From Symsagittifera roscoffensis (taxonomy: Eukaryota > Xenacoelomorpha > Acoela > Convolutidae): a stretch of 64,000 nucleotides of DNA. Under the pieces are notes generated by a model. The model made no database searches. It saw only the letters and a list, made by a program, of their open reading frames with translations, and was not told the DNA's origin. Both the position numbers and the translations under genes were made by a program. The DNA is taken from contig NC_087068.1 in the NCBI RefSeq assembly GCF_963678635.1, positions 41,813,649 through 41,877,648 on the forward strand, given 5' to 3'. Position 1 is the first letter of the stretch. Each line of letters starts with the position of its first letter. This document shows, piece after piece, positions 24,116 through 33,433 of this stretch.

Positions 24116-25285
24116 TTCAAGAATTTGATGAAAATAAAAACAAAATATTGTTTTTGGCTCAGTCGATTAACTGTAGTAAAATTAAAAGCGATGCCGCACA
24201 TAGACACATGTGAGAACAATATAACGTTTTCGTGTTTTCCGGCTTTTTTAAATTTTGAGTTCGCAAAAAAATTGAAAAATTAAACAACAAAGCACATTGA
24301 TGTTAAGAACTTTTTCGATTTGCATCAACTTAATAGAGAAAAAATGAATTTGTTGAGAATAAAAACAAATTATAACCTAATATAATAGATTTTAATTCTT
24401 TTTTTGCTGTGGAATCAATCGATAATTTCTATAGCAATTATCCGACCACATGGTCGTTTAATTTTGGTATCCAGAGCGGTTCTGTGGACAATTTTACGCT
24501 CAATGAAAATCACTTAACATCGATTTCTAATTTTTTAAAAAATTTTGTTTTTTAATAATTTTTGTTAAAGTACGGATTTATATAATCTATCTAAGAACTT
24601 GAACTGGATTTTTTTTGGAATAACATTCTAAACATATCATTTAATAAACTGCATAAATCTCGACTTATGTTTATATTGATTTTCTAAAAAAAAAACAGTT
24701 TAGTAAATATTAAGGTTGCTAGGAAAAAAAAAAAACTTTTATCCTTGAAAAACATGGAAACATGGAAACTGCATTGTCCAGAAGAAGTAAATGCTATTAT
24801 AACAAAGACGTCGTTAACTCAACCTAAGGAGATATATTTAGCTCAGCTTATGACTTTGAATTAGCAGTATTTTTTTCGAAATATTTTTGGCGATTAATGG
24901 GAAGTATTATCAACATCTTTTCTACCATTAGTGTTTTCTGAGAGGAAGATTGGTGCACGGACGCTTAGGATCACATTAATAAAAGTTGCATGAAATTACG
25001 TTCACCAAGAAGATTCGATTTCTCAACATATATAAACAAGAATACTCGTACCAACCCGAAGACCTAAATGTTTCTTCAGCTTTTTGAGGTCTATAGAGCA
25101 GTTTGTTTTTAAGAAAATGATTTTTTGAAAACAAATTTTAAAAAGGTTTGATGTTTTTATGAAAATCATCCCCCTTACTCTGCAATAGTCACAAAGTGAT
25201 AAATAGATTTCGCTCCCAGTAACGTAGCTACTTTGATAAATAGCCTGCTTCGACCATTTTGGAACGCTTTCGAAGAAGGAACAAA
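24116..25285. other. No gene seen
   Basis: AT-rich sequence. The 89-codon minus frame at 25,023-25,292 partly overlaps a Q copy and has no recognisable content. Confidence 0.4.
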
Positions 25286-25289
25286 TCTG

Positions 25290-25553
25290 CACTTACGCAT
25301 TAGCAGCGCAAATTATATAGCGCGTTAGTCGTCCGAATTTGGCCATATTAACTATCTTTAAGCCCCAAGTCTTACAAAAAAATAATCACTGGTAAAATAT
25401 GTTTTCAATTTTGAGCTCATGACAACAATACCTTTTGAAAGACGTAAAAAAACTGTGTCAAAAACTGCTAGTTAAAAAGTCGATTTTTTTTGCGAAGAAA
25501 AACAACCCGAGCACAAATATTCTGTTGTTTTTTTTTTCAAAAATAGTCGGAAC
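25290..25553 (-). mobile_element. Q-family dispersed repeat, copy 4 (partial)
   Basis: On the minus strand this starts at the GTTCCGAC end (complement GTCGGAAC at 25,546-25,553) and reaches the CG-rich module, seen on the plus strand as GCGCAAATTATATAGCGCG at about 25,306-25,324, followed by AATTTGGCC. The distal half and shared tail are missing. It faces away from copy 5, only about 130 bp to its right. Confidence 0.45.
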
Positions 25554-25684
25554 AATAATGACACATCAAAAATGATCATGTTTTTTCAAATATTCATCCT
25601 TTTTTCTATATTTCGAGAACAAGCAATTGTTGCGTTATTTTTTTTTTAGTAAAAGGTGTTTTTTTTCACTATATTTGTATGTTC

Positions 25685-26087
25685 TCAGGGTAGGGTTTTA
25701 TGAGTAGAAAAATCTAGCATTGTAACGGCCTTGAACTCAAATTTAGAAAAATGTTTCACCTATGATTAATTGTTTTAGAGTTAGGGGGGTTCGAAAAATG
25801 CTAGTTTGGTCAATTTGGGACTTTAACGCGCGATATATCGCGTTCTTATAACACGCGTAAAAGTAATGCATTCCAAATTAAATTGTGGAAATTCATATGC
25901 ACGTATTTCTTAGGATACAAGACGCTTAACACATCCCTTTGAGTTTACATTAGCGTAGGGGGGCATAAATTAAAAATAAAAAAAATTGTCTTTGTTCTTC
26001 AATTATTTCGTCAATTTTTCAACCAAAAACATTTCAAGTTGAAAATGTTTTTGCAGTCGAACAATAACCTCAAAATGCAGTCGGAAC
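25685..26087 (+). mobile_element. Q-family dispersed repeat, copy 5
   Basis: The block order of copies 1 and 6 is kept: CTTGAACTCAAATTTAG, AGTTAGGGGGGTT, TTTGGTCAATTTGGGAC, CG-rich palindrome, AGGGGGGCATAA, final GTCGGAAC at 26,080-26,087. The module CGCGATATATCGCG (25,829-25,842) is a perfect 14-bp palindrome here. The usual ATTCAGGGCTTCG tail does not follow. Confidence 0.5.
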
Positions 26088-26939
26088 AATAATAAATCTC
26101 AGAAATGTCTCAGTCTCAGCTGGCTTTGCTATTATAAAATCACATTGACTCAACAAAAAAACAGCAGCCGGTCACAATTTTGTCTTTCGTGATTTCTGGC
26201 GACCTTGTCAAACATTAGCAACAATTTGAACCAATTTATGAAAAAATTTTAAGCATCAAATAATTGGGTATTCCTCCGTAAACTATTTCCTTGCCCTGCT
26301 CGTTGGCATCGCGTCACCAAACTAACAAATATAATTCAGTACTAACCTCAAGACAAATCAAATCGCACAACAAAAGAGTATTAAATCCACGGCTAGAGAG
26401 TCTAGGCTGTTAGGTTTTGGCTTGAATTCTAAGCAGCCTTACTGCAAAAGTGGGAGACTCAAATGCGGTCCTCAGGGATATTTAGAGCGGCTTAATGGGA
26501 TGTATCAAATAACTAGTTTACGTCTCACACTAAAAATCAAATAAATTTAACTGTATATGCTAGCGTGCTTGAAAAACGGGAGACGCGGTTGGTACAGAAT
26601 TTGTTGCCGGTTGGAAGAGAGTTTAAAATTAGATAGCAATTTAATTGGATTAAAAATGCACCCCAAAAGCGTCAAGTCATGTCAAGAAAACTAAGACCGA
26701 GGAGACTTTTATCGTAACAGCGCGTCGCTCCGTGGTAATCCACCTCATTTTCAATAATAGAAAAATTTGATCAAATTTTCTAAATTAGGGTGCACTGCGG
26801 AAGTCTATCTCTCAAAGGTACAGAAAAGAATAAAATGTCTGGATTAATTTGTCTGCAAATTGGAACTGGGTAGACTCAATAGATTGTATACTATTTTGAG
26901 AAGCAGTTATGGACGAGAAGCTGACTATACTAATACAGG
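26088..26939. other. No gene seen
   Basis: Degenerate sequence with no frame, RNA or transposon end that I can support. It is the left flank of the R1 element that carries the retrotransposon. Confidence 0.4.
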
Positions 26940-27061
26940 CTTGGTAGCAGGGCGGATTTAGGGGGACTTTTTTGGTCAAAATTTTTTGCGCAATTTGTTG
27001 GTCAAAATTTTCCAAAAATTGCCTAAAAACACCTTTTTTGGCCTGTTTTTCAAAACTGAGA

Positions 27062-27103
27062 AGTGTTCAAATACCACTGGTTTACTAACACTAACTAAGC
27101 TCA
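27062..27103 (-). repeat. 3' LTR remnant of the Ty3/gypsy element
   Basis: AGTGTTCAAATACCACTGG, then TTTACTAACACTAACTAAGCT, matches the inner end of the other LTR (AGTGTTTAAATACCACTGG, then TTTATTAAAGCTAACTAAGCT). Beyond this the two LTRs diverge. Either the left LTR is heavily mutated, or a rearrangement replaced its rest. Confidence 0.6.
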
Positions 27104-27601
27104 ATGCACAAAAAATTATATCTGCACTTGTACTAAGTAGCCAAAATCACACACATACTCCATTCTCCCTTCACCCAACGGGATCCAAAATTTGAAACAA
27201 AAAAAAAATTTTTTAGCACCAATGAAATTTATAAGAGAATATACACATGTACACGGAGACGAATATGAGACATATTTTTTAGGCTGCAAAAATTTCGACA
27301 CAGCAATTAAAAGTTAGTGAAGACAAAAAAAAATGATATGTACAATTGGGGTTCTGTATAAAATAAACAAATAAAACATCATAAAACTAACTTAAAAAAA
27401 TAATTGCGATAAAATTCGGTCAAAAGATAATCAACTAAAATGTCTACTAAGAATTAGCAAATGAACGTATTATGAATTTAATAAATTGATGTGGATAAGC
27501 CAATGCTAAATAAAACGGTACATAATCATTCTGAATAAGTTTTGAGAGTTTAATTCGCAGAGAGTTATATGTTTAATGGGAGTTATATGAGAGTTATATG
27601 T
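27104..27601. other. Between 3' LTR remnant and pol tail; no gene
   Basis: Expected to contain the rest of the 3' LTR and the polypurine tract, but no clear match to the 5' LTR was found. A short direct duplication, GAGAGTTATATG followed by TTTAATGG, lies at 27,558-27,607. Confidence 0.4.
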
Positions 27602-28906
27602 TTAATGGAAAATATCTGCTTCTGCTCTTGTTTCCGTATCTAAAAGTGACAAAATATTGCTCCCTCCATCATTTTTATCCTTCAATGGTAATTCTTTAGC
27701 AGGTGAGCATAACACTACAAGTTTCAGGTCCACTGAAGATGTGGTTGAGTGGGATCCTTGAGTCGTCTCGGCCACTAAGGTTGGTCTTGCTGGAATGTCC
27801 GCCAAAAGCGTCAAGAATGCTCAGAGGGACTCAAAATTGATTGAGACCTGGCATCTATTTTTTGAGGAAAAAGCAATCAACGGTTCTTTTTCTGAGTCCA
27901 CGACATTTTTTGCCGCAACCAAGGGTAAAACTTGCTGGATTAAGCTCCTCTCCCCATAGAACTTAGGGGGACTTGGGTTCCTTCTCGGACGGGACGAGCT
28001 GTATGAGAGAGTTTCTGGTACTAAGTCTGTTGACTTTTTAGGAGAACTCTCTATAGCCAGTGGGTTCTCATTCGTGCCCGGGTTGATGCTGAATAGTCCA
28101 AGATTGGATGATCGCCAGATATTGTTCGTCTTGAAAGATCTAAAGAACTCTCACCAATGAAAGACTGAGAAGTAGAGTTAACCCCAAGGTCAGTGCCCGG
28201 ATAGCTTTCTAAGACGTTGTCCCAATGGTCTAAATCTAATGACGATGTCAAGTCTGAGTTAACGTAATAGAAACCTTTGGTGTTGGAAACAATTGTTTTC
28301 CATCTCTTCATCGATGTTGGGCCCGATGGTTTGCTTGACAATGTGGGTCCTGCTTCGTTTGAGTCCTTCCCTTTATTCGGTGAGTTTTTTCTCTTCCCTG
28401 CTGAGTCATTTTTATTAACTAATGTAAGCGGAACGGAGGAAAGTTTATTAGGAGCCAATAATGGTTTTTCTTAAAAGCGAGGTTCGATTTTTTTTAGTAC
28501 GTGGCCGTTATCTAGGGTTACCGTATGTTTTGTGTCTGAAATAGGTTTTCCGCCAAGGGGTTTAAAGTATGGTTGACCTTCCCTTCTCTTCACTGTCTTT
28601 CTATACCAATTACCTCCTTGGTTGAAGGGGTTCGACAATGGGGCTCTCGGTACTATTTAATCTGTTTTGTCCGTTGGATGGCTCTCATATCCTCTGTTGT
28701 CGGATATAGTTTTCTCCAGCTATGCGTCCTCTGTGCTGTCGTTTGCCCCAGTCTTGAGATCTCTCTTTCGACATGATTGACTTCTTTTTATCTAAATCAG
28801 TGGCTTGTGAGACTAAGGTTTTCCAGAAGGTGCTAGGTAATCTTTTAAACTGTTTTGAAAAGGTGTACATCCAATGGATGGTTGTTTCGTTGAACGAAGA
28901 TTCCAA
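27602..28906 (-). pseudogene. Integrase C-terminal region and tail of gag-pol (Ty3/gypsy)
   Basis: Three minus-strand segments belong together: 28,685-28,906 (with FSKQFKRLP, STFWKTLVSQA and MSKERSQDWG), 28,051-28,458 (a Ser/Asn/Asp-rich acidic tail with MKRWKT and LDLDHWDNVLESYPG), and 27,602-27,814. Between the first two, a frame with PISDTKHTVTLDNGHVLKK leads to one TAA just before the second segment. The content fits the part of Ty3-type polyproteins downstream of the integrase core that binds DNA and protein partners. No chromodomain was recognised. Confidence 0.6.
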
Positions 28907-28959
28907 ATAAATTTATCGATTGCAGCGTTTAAATTTGGTTTGGGTTTGTTGACGGACAT

Positions 28960-29250
28960 TGCCATAAGTTTCAATTTGACAGTGAAAATTAGACTTTCTA
29001 CAACTCAGTTAGATCTTTGATCTCCCACCGTGCATAAATTTAGATTAATATGATTCTTCTCGCAGAAATTTTTGAATTTATTTGAAAGAAAACACGACTC
29101 ATGGTCTACTCTGATCGATTTTTGGAATTCGAGTAGTTTGCAGTAATCCGTCAGGAATGTGAGTATAGAAGAAGCTGAAGTATTATTTACTACCCTTAGC
29201 CGAGAGAAATTTTGTGAACCTATCTATACGTAAAAGTAAATATTTTGATG
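28960..29250 (-). pseudogene. Integrase catalytic core (Ty3/gypsy), frameshifted
   Basis: The minus strand shows the three landmarks of a retroviral-type DDE integrase: an RIDRFTKFLSAKGSK block (first Asp), then, after a frameshift, SIRVDHESCF (second Asp), then CTVGDQRSN followed by a TGA and VVESLI (catalytic Glu). Integrase joins retroelement cDNA to the chromosome. With the frameshift and in-frame TGA, no functional enzyme could be made. Confidence 0.75.
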
Positions 29251-29880
29251 TGCCCCAGTTTTTGTCCAATGGATGGGCCTGCGAAAACCACATTTACTTC
29301 TTCGTTAGGTTCTGATGAGTCTGGTAATTTGTGCGTATTGGTCGAGCCCAGAATAAATTCAAGATCCTTAACGATTTTTATACACTGAACACAATTGTTT
29401 CCGTGGTGATAAATTCCTCCGGTATAAGTGCGGCCACCAAATGTTCTCCGCCAGTGCTTTCTTCCTGAACTGTCCTGGATGGGTCTCGCGTAAAAGCGTC
29501 AAGAGGTGAGATTTAAGGGCTGCTGCTAAGATCAGTTTGTCTATACAATAAAGTAAAAATTTTGATGTGCCCCAATTTTTGTCCAATGAGCCTGCGAAAT
29601 CCAGATTTTTTTCTTCTTTGGGTTATGATAAGTCTGGTAATTTTCGCCTATTGTTTGAACCCAGAATTACTTTATGGTTCTTACCAGCTTTTATACACTG
29701 AGCACAATTTTTTCCGTGGTGATAAATTTCCCGGTATAAATGCTGCCACTAAATGTTCTCCGCCAGTGCTTTCTTCCCGAACTGTCCTGGATGGGTCTCG
29801 TGTAAAAGCGTCAAGAACGAAGATTTAAGGGCTGATCCTACGATCAGTTTGTTGTCATTAAATAATATTCCTTGAAAAAG
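29247..29880. repeat. 317-bp tandem duplication within the integrase region
   Basis: Plus-strand blocks repeat in order at a spacing of about 317 bp: GATGTGCCCCA-TTTTTGTCCAATG, CTGGTAATTTtCG, TTTTATACACTGA(A/G)CACAAT, ACTGTCCTGGATGGGTCTCG and TAAAAGCGTCAAGA. The copies differ at perhaps 15-20% of positions, so this is much older than the 4.9-kb duplication. Confidence 0.65.
29368..29586 (-). pseudogene. Integrase zinc-binding domain, second copy
   Basis: The minus frame carries LLTLLRETHPGQF and ALAENIWWPHLYRR, then CSVYKNR. This is the HHCC-type N-terminal domain of Ty3 integrase, though the frame of the two final Cys is disturbed. It is adjacent to the catalytic core and begins the DKNWGTSK linker. 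A nearly identical domain lies 317 bp upstream in element orientation (29,700-29,880). Confidence 0.65.
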
Positions 29881-29949
29881 AAAAAGAAAGTTTGGTCTGA
29901 TACAAAAATTTGGTTGAAAATAAATTTGGAAAGGTTTGAAGGAATGCAT
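29700..29949 (-). pseudogene. Integrase zinc-binding domain, first copy
   Basis: The minus frame has FLTLLHETHPGQFGKKALAENI and then a stop, with the HLYREI-like and C..C parts readable in another frame at about 29,690-29,750. It repeats the domain at 29,368-29,586, including the flanking linker GATGTGCCCCA (29,564 versus 29,247 on the plus strand), so an ancient 317-bp tandem duplication lies inside pol. Confidence 0.6.
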
Positions 29950-30329
29950 CTGCTCCTACAGGACTCTGAACGCGAGTGATTAGAATTGCAAATTTGCCGT
30001 CTGTCTGTGACGTAATTAAGAATATTTGCAAAGAATGACTGTTGGATGGTTTGTAGCTTTTCGTTTTTTTCCGGCAATTGGTTTAACACAATCCAAGTTA
30101 TTAATACTATTTACACTGTATACAACCACTGGATTATCGATCGAAAAATCGTTCTTTATACAATTCTTCGTTTTACGGTCACTCTTTACAAAAAAATTTT
30201 CCAAAATCTTGTTACACGTTGTCACTACAAATTTTTTGCCATAATGTGAGGTTGGGAGGGCTTTTCTTGATGATAATCGGGACAATCAATCGGTAAAACC
30301 CATTTCTTTTCCTGGGATATTTTGATTTC

Positions 30330-30615
30330 AAAATTGAACGGCATGAGTCGATTCGCTTAACGGGTCAGTCTATTATACATCGGTTTAATGCTCTGGTTTG
30401 CGTTTAACTCAGATAACAGTGCTCTATGATCCGTTGCGATTTCAAGCTCTGCGCCATATAAGTAGTTCCTGAAATGTTCTGTTGCCCAAACCACTCCAAA
30501 AAATTATAATTCATTTATTGAGTATTTCATTTCGTGGGTGTTTAAAAATTGAGAAGCCAACGCGGTTGGTATCCAAAGTTCCCCATGATATTGTTCCAAT
30601 GTAGCTTCTAAGCCG
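30330..30615 (-). pseudogene. RNase H domain (Ty3/gypsy)
   Basis: The minus strand reads TLEQYHGELWIPTALASQFL, KYSINEL, a TAA, FFGVVWATEHFRNYLYG, then ELEIATDHRALLSELN and MYNRLTR followed by another TAA. The Glu of SINEL, the TDH Asp and the VVWATEHFRNYLYG helix are standard for gypsy RNase H, which degrades the RNA template during reverse transcription. At least two in-frame stops make it non-functional. Confidence 0.72.
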
Positions 30616-31527
30616 TTATGCGAAGCGTCTGTTGTCAGTCTTGATTTCCTGTACGAATTTCATGTACTGGTTTATTGAAACAAAAAATGATTTTAATTCT
30701 CGATTTTTTTCCGGGTTCGGAAGATTTTTTATCGAGTGCGGTTTCCCAAACAATGGTTTTACTCCTGCGATCGATATTTTGAACCCCAACCATTCAATAT
30801 CTTTTAGAAAGAACGCACATTTCTCCCACTTAACTGCCATGTTTTTGATTTCTAGGATGTTCAAAAGTTTCCAAAGGATAGCTTTAATTTCTTCTAAAGA
30901 ACCTTTTGAGGAAAATAAATTATCATCGATGTAACAGTTGATAAACAGAACATACTTTAGGAAAGAATTCATTTACACATAGATTTCGTTTGGCATCTCC
31001 CAACCCATAGAATACCGTTGAAAATTGATAGGCTCTGGTGGTTTTGCCAGCTGATATGCTAAAATTGCATTGTTCAAATCTAAGCTACTGAACCAAACTT
31101 CACATGAATTTTTAATTGAGAGTTGGAGAGCGATGTTGTCAATGAGTTCGTGAATGTTTGTCATCTGATATTTGTTGTAAATTATCTGGTCGTTTAAGAG
31201 TTTAGAGTCTAAGGTTTATTTAATACCGCCATCTTTTTTTCTTTTAATTACAATTGGGCTTATGAAACAATCTTTGTCACATTTATCTAATTTCACAATG
31301 TGCCCTTCTTTTTCCATTTTATTCAATTCGGACTTTACGGTTTCCAGTAAATGCAAAGAAACTCTTCTACATTTGGTTTGAATTAGTTTAAGCGAAGAAT
31401 AGAAATATGTAATCTTTCTATCCATTAGTAATTTTTCTACTCTGTGAAGAAAAAAGTCATTGATGTTAAGAATTCTATTCGTATGTAAATTAGACTTACA
31501 CAAATCCGCAAGAGATACAGTGTTCAC
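30616..31527 (-). pseudogene. Reverse transcriptase domain (Ty3/gypsy), broken
   Basis: Three minus-strand pieces appear in order. At 31,216-31,527: LNKMEKEGHIVKLDKCD and SPIVIKRKKDGGIK, then TAA. At 30,973-31,200: TLDSKLLNDQI, MTNIHELIDNIA and VWFSSLDLNNAI (palm Asp in the LDL block). At 30,616-30,972: CYIDDN, the catalytic YxDD box, at 30,922-30,933, then WLGFKIS and SFFVSINQYMKFV. The fingers-palm-thumb order fits Ty3/gypsy. Sequence normally between the LDL block and YIDD is largely missing. Not functional. Confidence 0.85.
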
Positions 31528-31972
31528 CGGAAGTAGCGGTTGCTTCTGCGGGATTTCTATTCCGATCCGGGGTAAATTGTCTTTTCCTAAGATGTTCCTC
31601 TCGTGTCCAGTGGTTATAAAAAATGGAGTTTCTTCTAAAACCCATCCGTTGGATTGTAGTCTGACTACATTTTTTCAGGTTTATTGTATCGTTGGTGAAG
31701 CAGCAGTAAATTGCCCGGATTTTCTTGTCAACGGGTAAAATTTTCAAACGTGGGTCTCTCAGTTTTAACTAATGGAGCCTATTCTGTTTCAGGAAAATTA
31801 CTGGACTAGCTGAGTCCACTGGAATTTTCATATTTACAATTGTGTCGTCACCTAATCCGATATATACAAGTTTCTTCGTTTCGAGGCCATTGTTATCGTA
31901 GTTAATTCGTATTTTAAATATTGAGTAATCATTGTTGTCACGTGTTGCTGCTTGTGTCAAGGCATTTATCAC
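31496..31972 (-). pseudogene. Aspartic protease region (Ty3/gypsy)
   Basis: A minus frame at 31,769-31,972 contains NMKIPVDSASPVIFLKQN. DSA, at about 31,808-31,816, is the usual D-S/T-G/A active-site triad of retroelement proteases, followed by a hydrophobic flap start. The next frame (31,496-31,747) continues with KILPVDKKIRAIYC and FTNDTINLK. A stop between them and a later shift break the domain, which would cut the gag-pol polyprotein. Confidence 0.6.
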
Positions 31973-32086
31973 TTCACAAATTTTTCTTCTGCGTTCAATT
32001 GTGGATGCCCAGGGGAATATAAAAAATTCTGATTATTTTCATTTTTCTTCTACATTATTAACAACAATCCTTCTTCCTTTTGATTT

Positions 32087-32402
32087 ACAGAATCATCCAA
32101 AGTGTCCTTTGTATTTACAACTGTTGCATATTATTTCTTTTTGCTGGGAAAATGTTCAAATGTCTTTTGCTTAAAGCTTTTTCACATTTCATAAAGGTGT
32201 TGGATTTTTCTATATTCAGATTTGATTCCGTTTTTACAGTTTTTAAGTTTTTGTACACCCTGCCTCTATTGTTGTTATTGGCCCTCGTCTGGTTCGTTAA
32301 TTTGAGGTTATTGTAATTCTTAGCGATAATTGCTTGGATGAGTGCATCCACTGGAATTCGCGTTTGCCATAAAAGTCTTCGTTGGAGATCGCAATTTCGC
32401 AT
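32087..32402 (-). pseudogene. Nucleocapsid region with a CCHC zinc knuckle
   Basis: A basic frame (32,115-32,402) rich in Lys, Arg and Asn leads to CNSCKYKGHFG, a TGA, then FC. The spacing is C-x2-C-x4-H-x4-C, a retroviral-type RNA-binding zinc knuckle at 32,087-32,128. The TGA takes the place of one residue inside the knuckle. Since TAA stops also interrupt the element, decay rather than recoding is the simplest reading. Confidence 0.7.
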
Positions 32403-32426
32403 ATTGAATATGAAGACAATTCTTAT

Positions 32427-33037
32427 TTACTCCTTTTCTGCATTAATTCCAATTTCGCATGATCTAGCTAAATCCGATAGCAATCCCCAAAATGGTTCGT
32501 AGGACTCTCTGTCCTTCTGTTTTCGGCTGAATAACTTACAATGTTCAAACGTATTGTTCGCTGGTTTGAAAAAAGCTGCATCCAGAAGATCGAAGAATTC
32601 TTTCAGGGAATGGATAAGACTTTTATCATTGGGTGTTTTTGAGAAAACACTACTTTTACCTCGGCTCCTAAGGCCAAGTAAAGGATGAATCTTACTTTCT
32701 TGTCTGCTTCGTTTCTCCTCATCCCCCAAATTTTTCGTTTCTCCTTTATGATTTTGTTGTCCTCCGCAATTTCCCAGACTCGCATTACTTCTTTGTTTGT
32801 GACCTCCCTGGCTTTTCTCTGCGTTTCATATTCTGAATCCTGGGCGCCTTCTAAAATAGAGATTGTCGTTTCCCACTCCAATGGTTTTTTCAGATTATCT
32901 ATTTCCAAGTTCTCCTTGGCGATGATGGCCAAGCGGTACTGGTCGATTCTATTAGTCCATTGGGTTGGTGGTTCTACAGTATAGTTTGACCAAAAGTTAG
33001 GAATTCCCCGCAGATTCGAATCTATTGTCTGCGTCAT
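32427..33037 (-). pseudogene. gag (capsid region) of the Ty3/gypsy element
   Basis: The ATG at 33,037, eight bases after the LTR, opens a 144-codon frame with WSNYTVEPPTQWTNRIDQY and KKPLEWETTISIL. It then shifts into the frame at 32,427-32,729, which holds DKSLIHSLKEFFDLLDAAF, FEHCKLFSRKQKDRES and FWGLLSDLARSCE. The second part resembles the retrotransposon gag fold in Ty3-type elements (LFxRxQxxGES-like). Capsid protein would package element RNA. The shift at about 32,610-32,730 disables it. No TGG-led primer site lies between LTR and ATG, which is odd. Confidence 0.7.
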
Positions 33038-33044
33038 AATAAAA

Positions 33045-33251
33045 AGTGTTTAAATACCACTGGTTTATTAAAGCTAACTAAGCTAGGCTAAAAGAATAAA
33101 AGTAATTGTGTTGTATGAAAACTGACTGCTGTCTAAAGAGAACAATAGTGACGCGAAGTCCAATAGACATCGTATAAAGCACAACTGACTGAAAACTAAT
33201 TAGCTGCTAGAGATCAAGATTACTAACGTTAAAGCACACAACCACAACACT
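33045..33251 (-). repeat. 5' LTR of the Ty3/gypsy element (~207 bp)
   Basis: In element orientation it begins AGTGTTGTGGTTGTG and ends AAATAAACCAGTGG-like sequence, then TATTTAAACACT, with AGTGTT/AACACT terminal inversions of the kind used by several gypsy lineages. AATAAA lies about 20 bases before the end, consistent with a polyadenylation signal. It adjoins gag directly on one side and the R1 element on the other. Confidence 0.65.
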
Positions 33252-33344
33252 TAAAGATTATGGAGAGTTCGGAAAATTAATTTGGTCCACCTAGAAAAAA
33301 AGGTAAAAATTTTCGAATTTTTTTTGAAAATCCGCGCCTCCCCT

Positions 33345-33433
33345 CTCGAGAAAATCCTAGATTCCCCCCTCCCCCCTCGAGAAAATCCTAGATCCGCCCC
33401 TCCCCCCTCGAGAAAATCCTAGATCGGCCCCTG
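33345..33433. repeat. Three 31-bp tandem repeats at the right end of R1
   Basis: CTCGAGAAAATCCTAGAT followed by a C-rich stretch occurs at 33,345, 33,376 and 33,407. The last copy ends in CGGCCCCTG, the transposon terminus. Subterminal repeats are common in hAT elements, where transposase binds, but a function here is only inferred. The array is copied at 38,278-38,366. Confidence 0.75.

Larger units (their letters stand above)
27062..33251 (-). mobile_element. Ty3/gypsy-type LTR retrotransposon, inactivated
   Basis: Minus-strand order is LTR, gag, CCHC knuckle, protease, reverse transcriptase, RNase H, integrase, C-terminal tail, LTR remnant. Integrase after RNase H is the Ty3/gypsy order. 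Motifs are clear (YIDD, DSA, HPGQF, CCHC), but every domain is broken by stops or frameshifts. The right LTR is complete; at the left only its terminal ~42 bp is recognisable. No clear target duplication was found. The pieces are listed separately. The same stops recur in the duplicated copy to the right, so decay came before duplication. Confidence 0.88.
26948..33433. mobile_element. R1 hAT-like miniature element, split by a nested Ty3/gypsy insertion
   Basis: The left end CAGGGCGGATTTAGGGG (26,948) is preceded by CTTGGTAG. The right end CCTAGATCGGCCCCTG (to 33,433) is followed by TTTGGTAG. That is an 8-bp target duplication matching at 7 of 8 bases, with CAGGG-type inverted ends, as known for hAT transposons. 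Only about 116 bp on the left (26,948-27,061) and 182 bp on the right (33,252-33,433) belong to R1; everything between is the retrotransposon. The right arm holds three 31-bp repeats. No transposase frame remains, so this is a non-autonomous element. Confidence 0.7.

Noticed and set aside
28051-28474. Plus-strand frames opposite the gag-pol tail and other relics (for example 28,277-28,474, 32,685-32,984)
   Set aside because: Shadows of the minus-strand retrotransposon frames; peptides are hydrophobic with no motif, as expected for antisense of lysine-rich coding DNA.
33001-33037. AGATTCGAATCT palindrome at the gag start, resembling a tRNA T arm and hence a possible unusual primer site
   Set aside because: The stem beyond the palindrome does not pair as a T arm and it lies inside the gag frame; no TGG-led primer-binding match.
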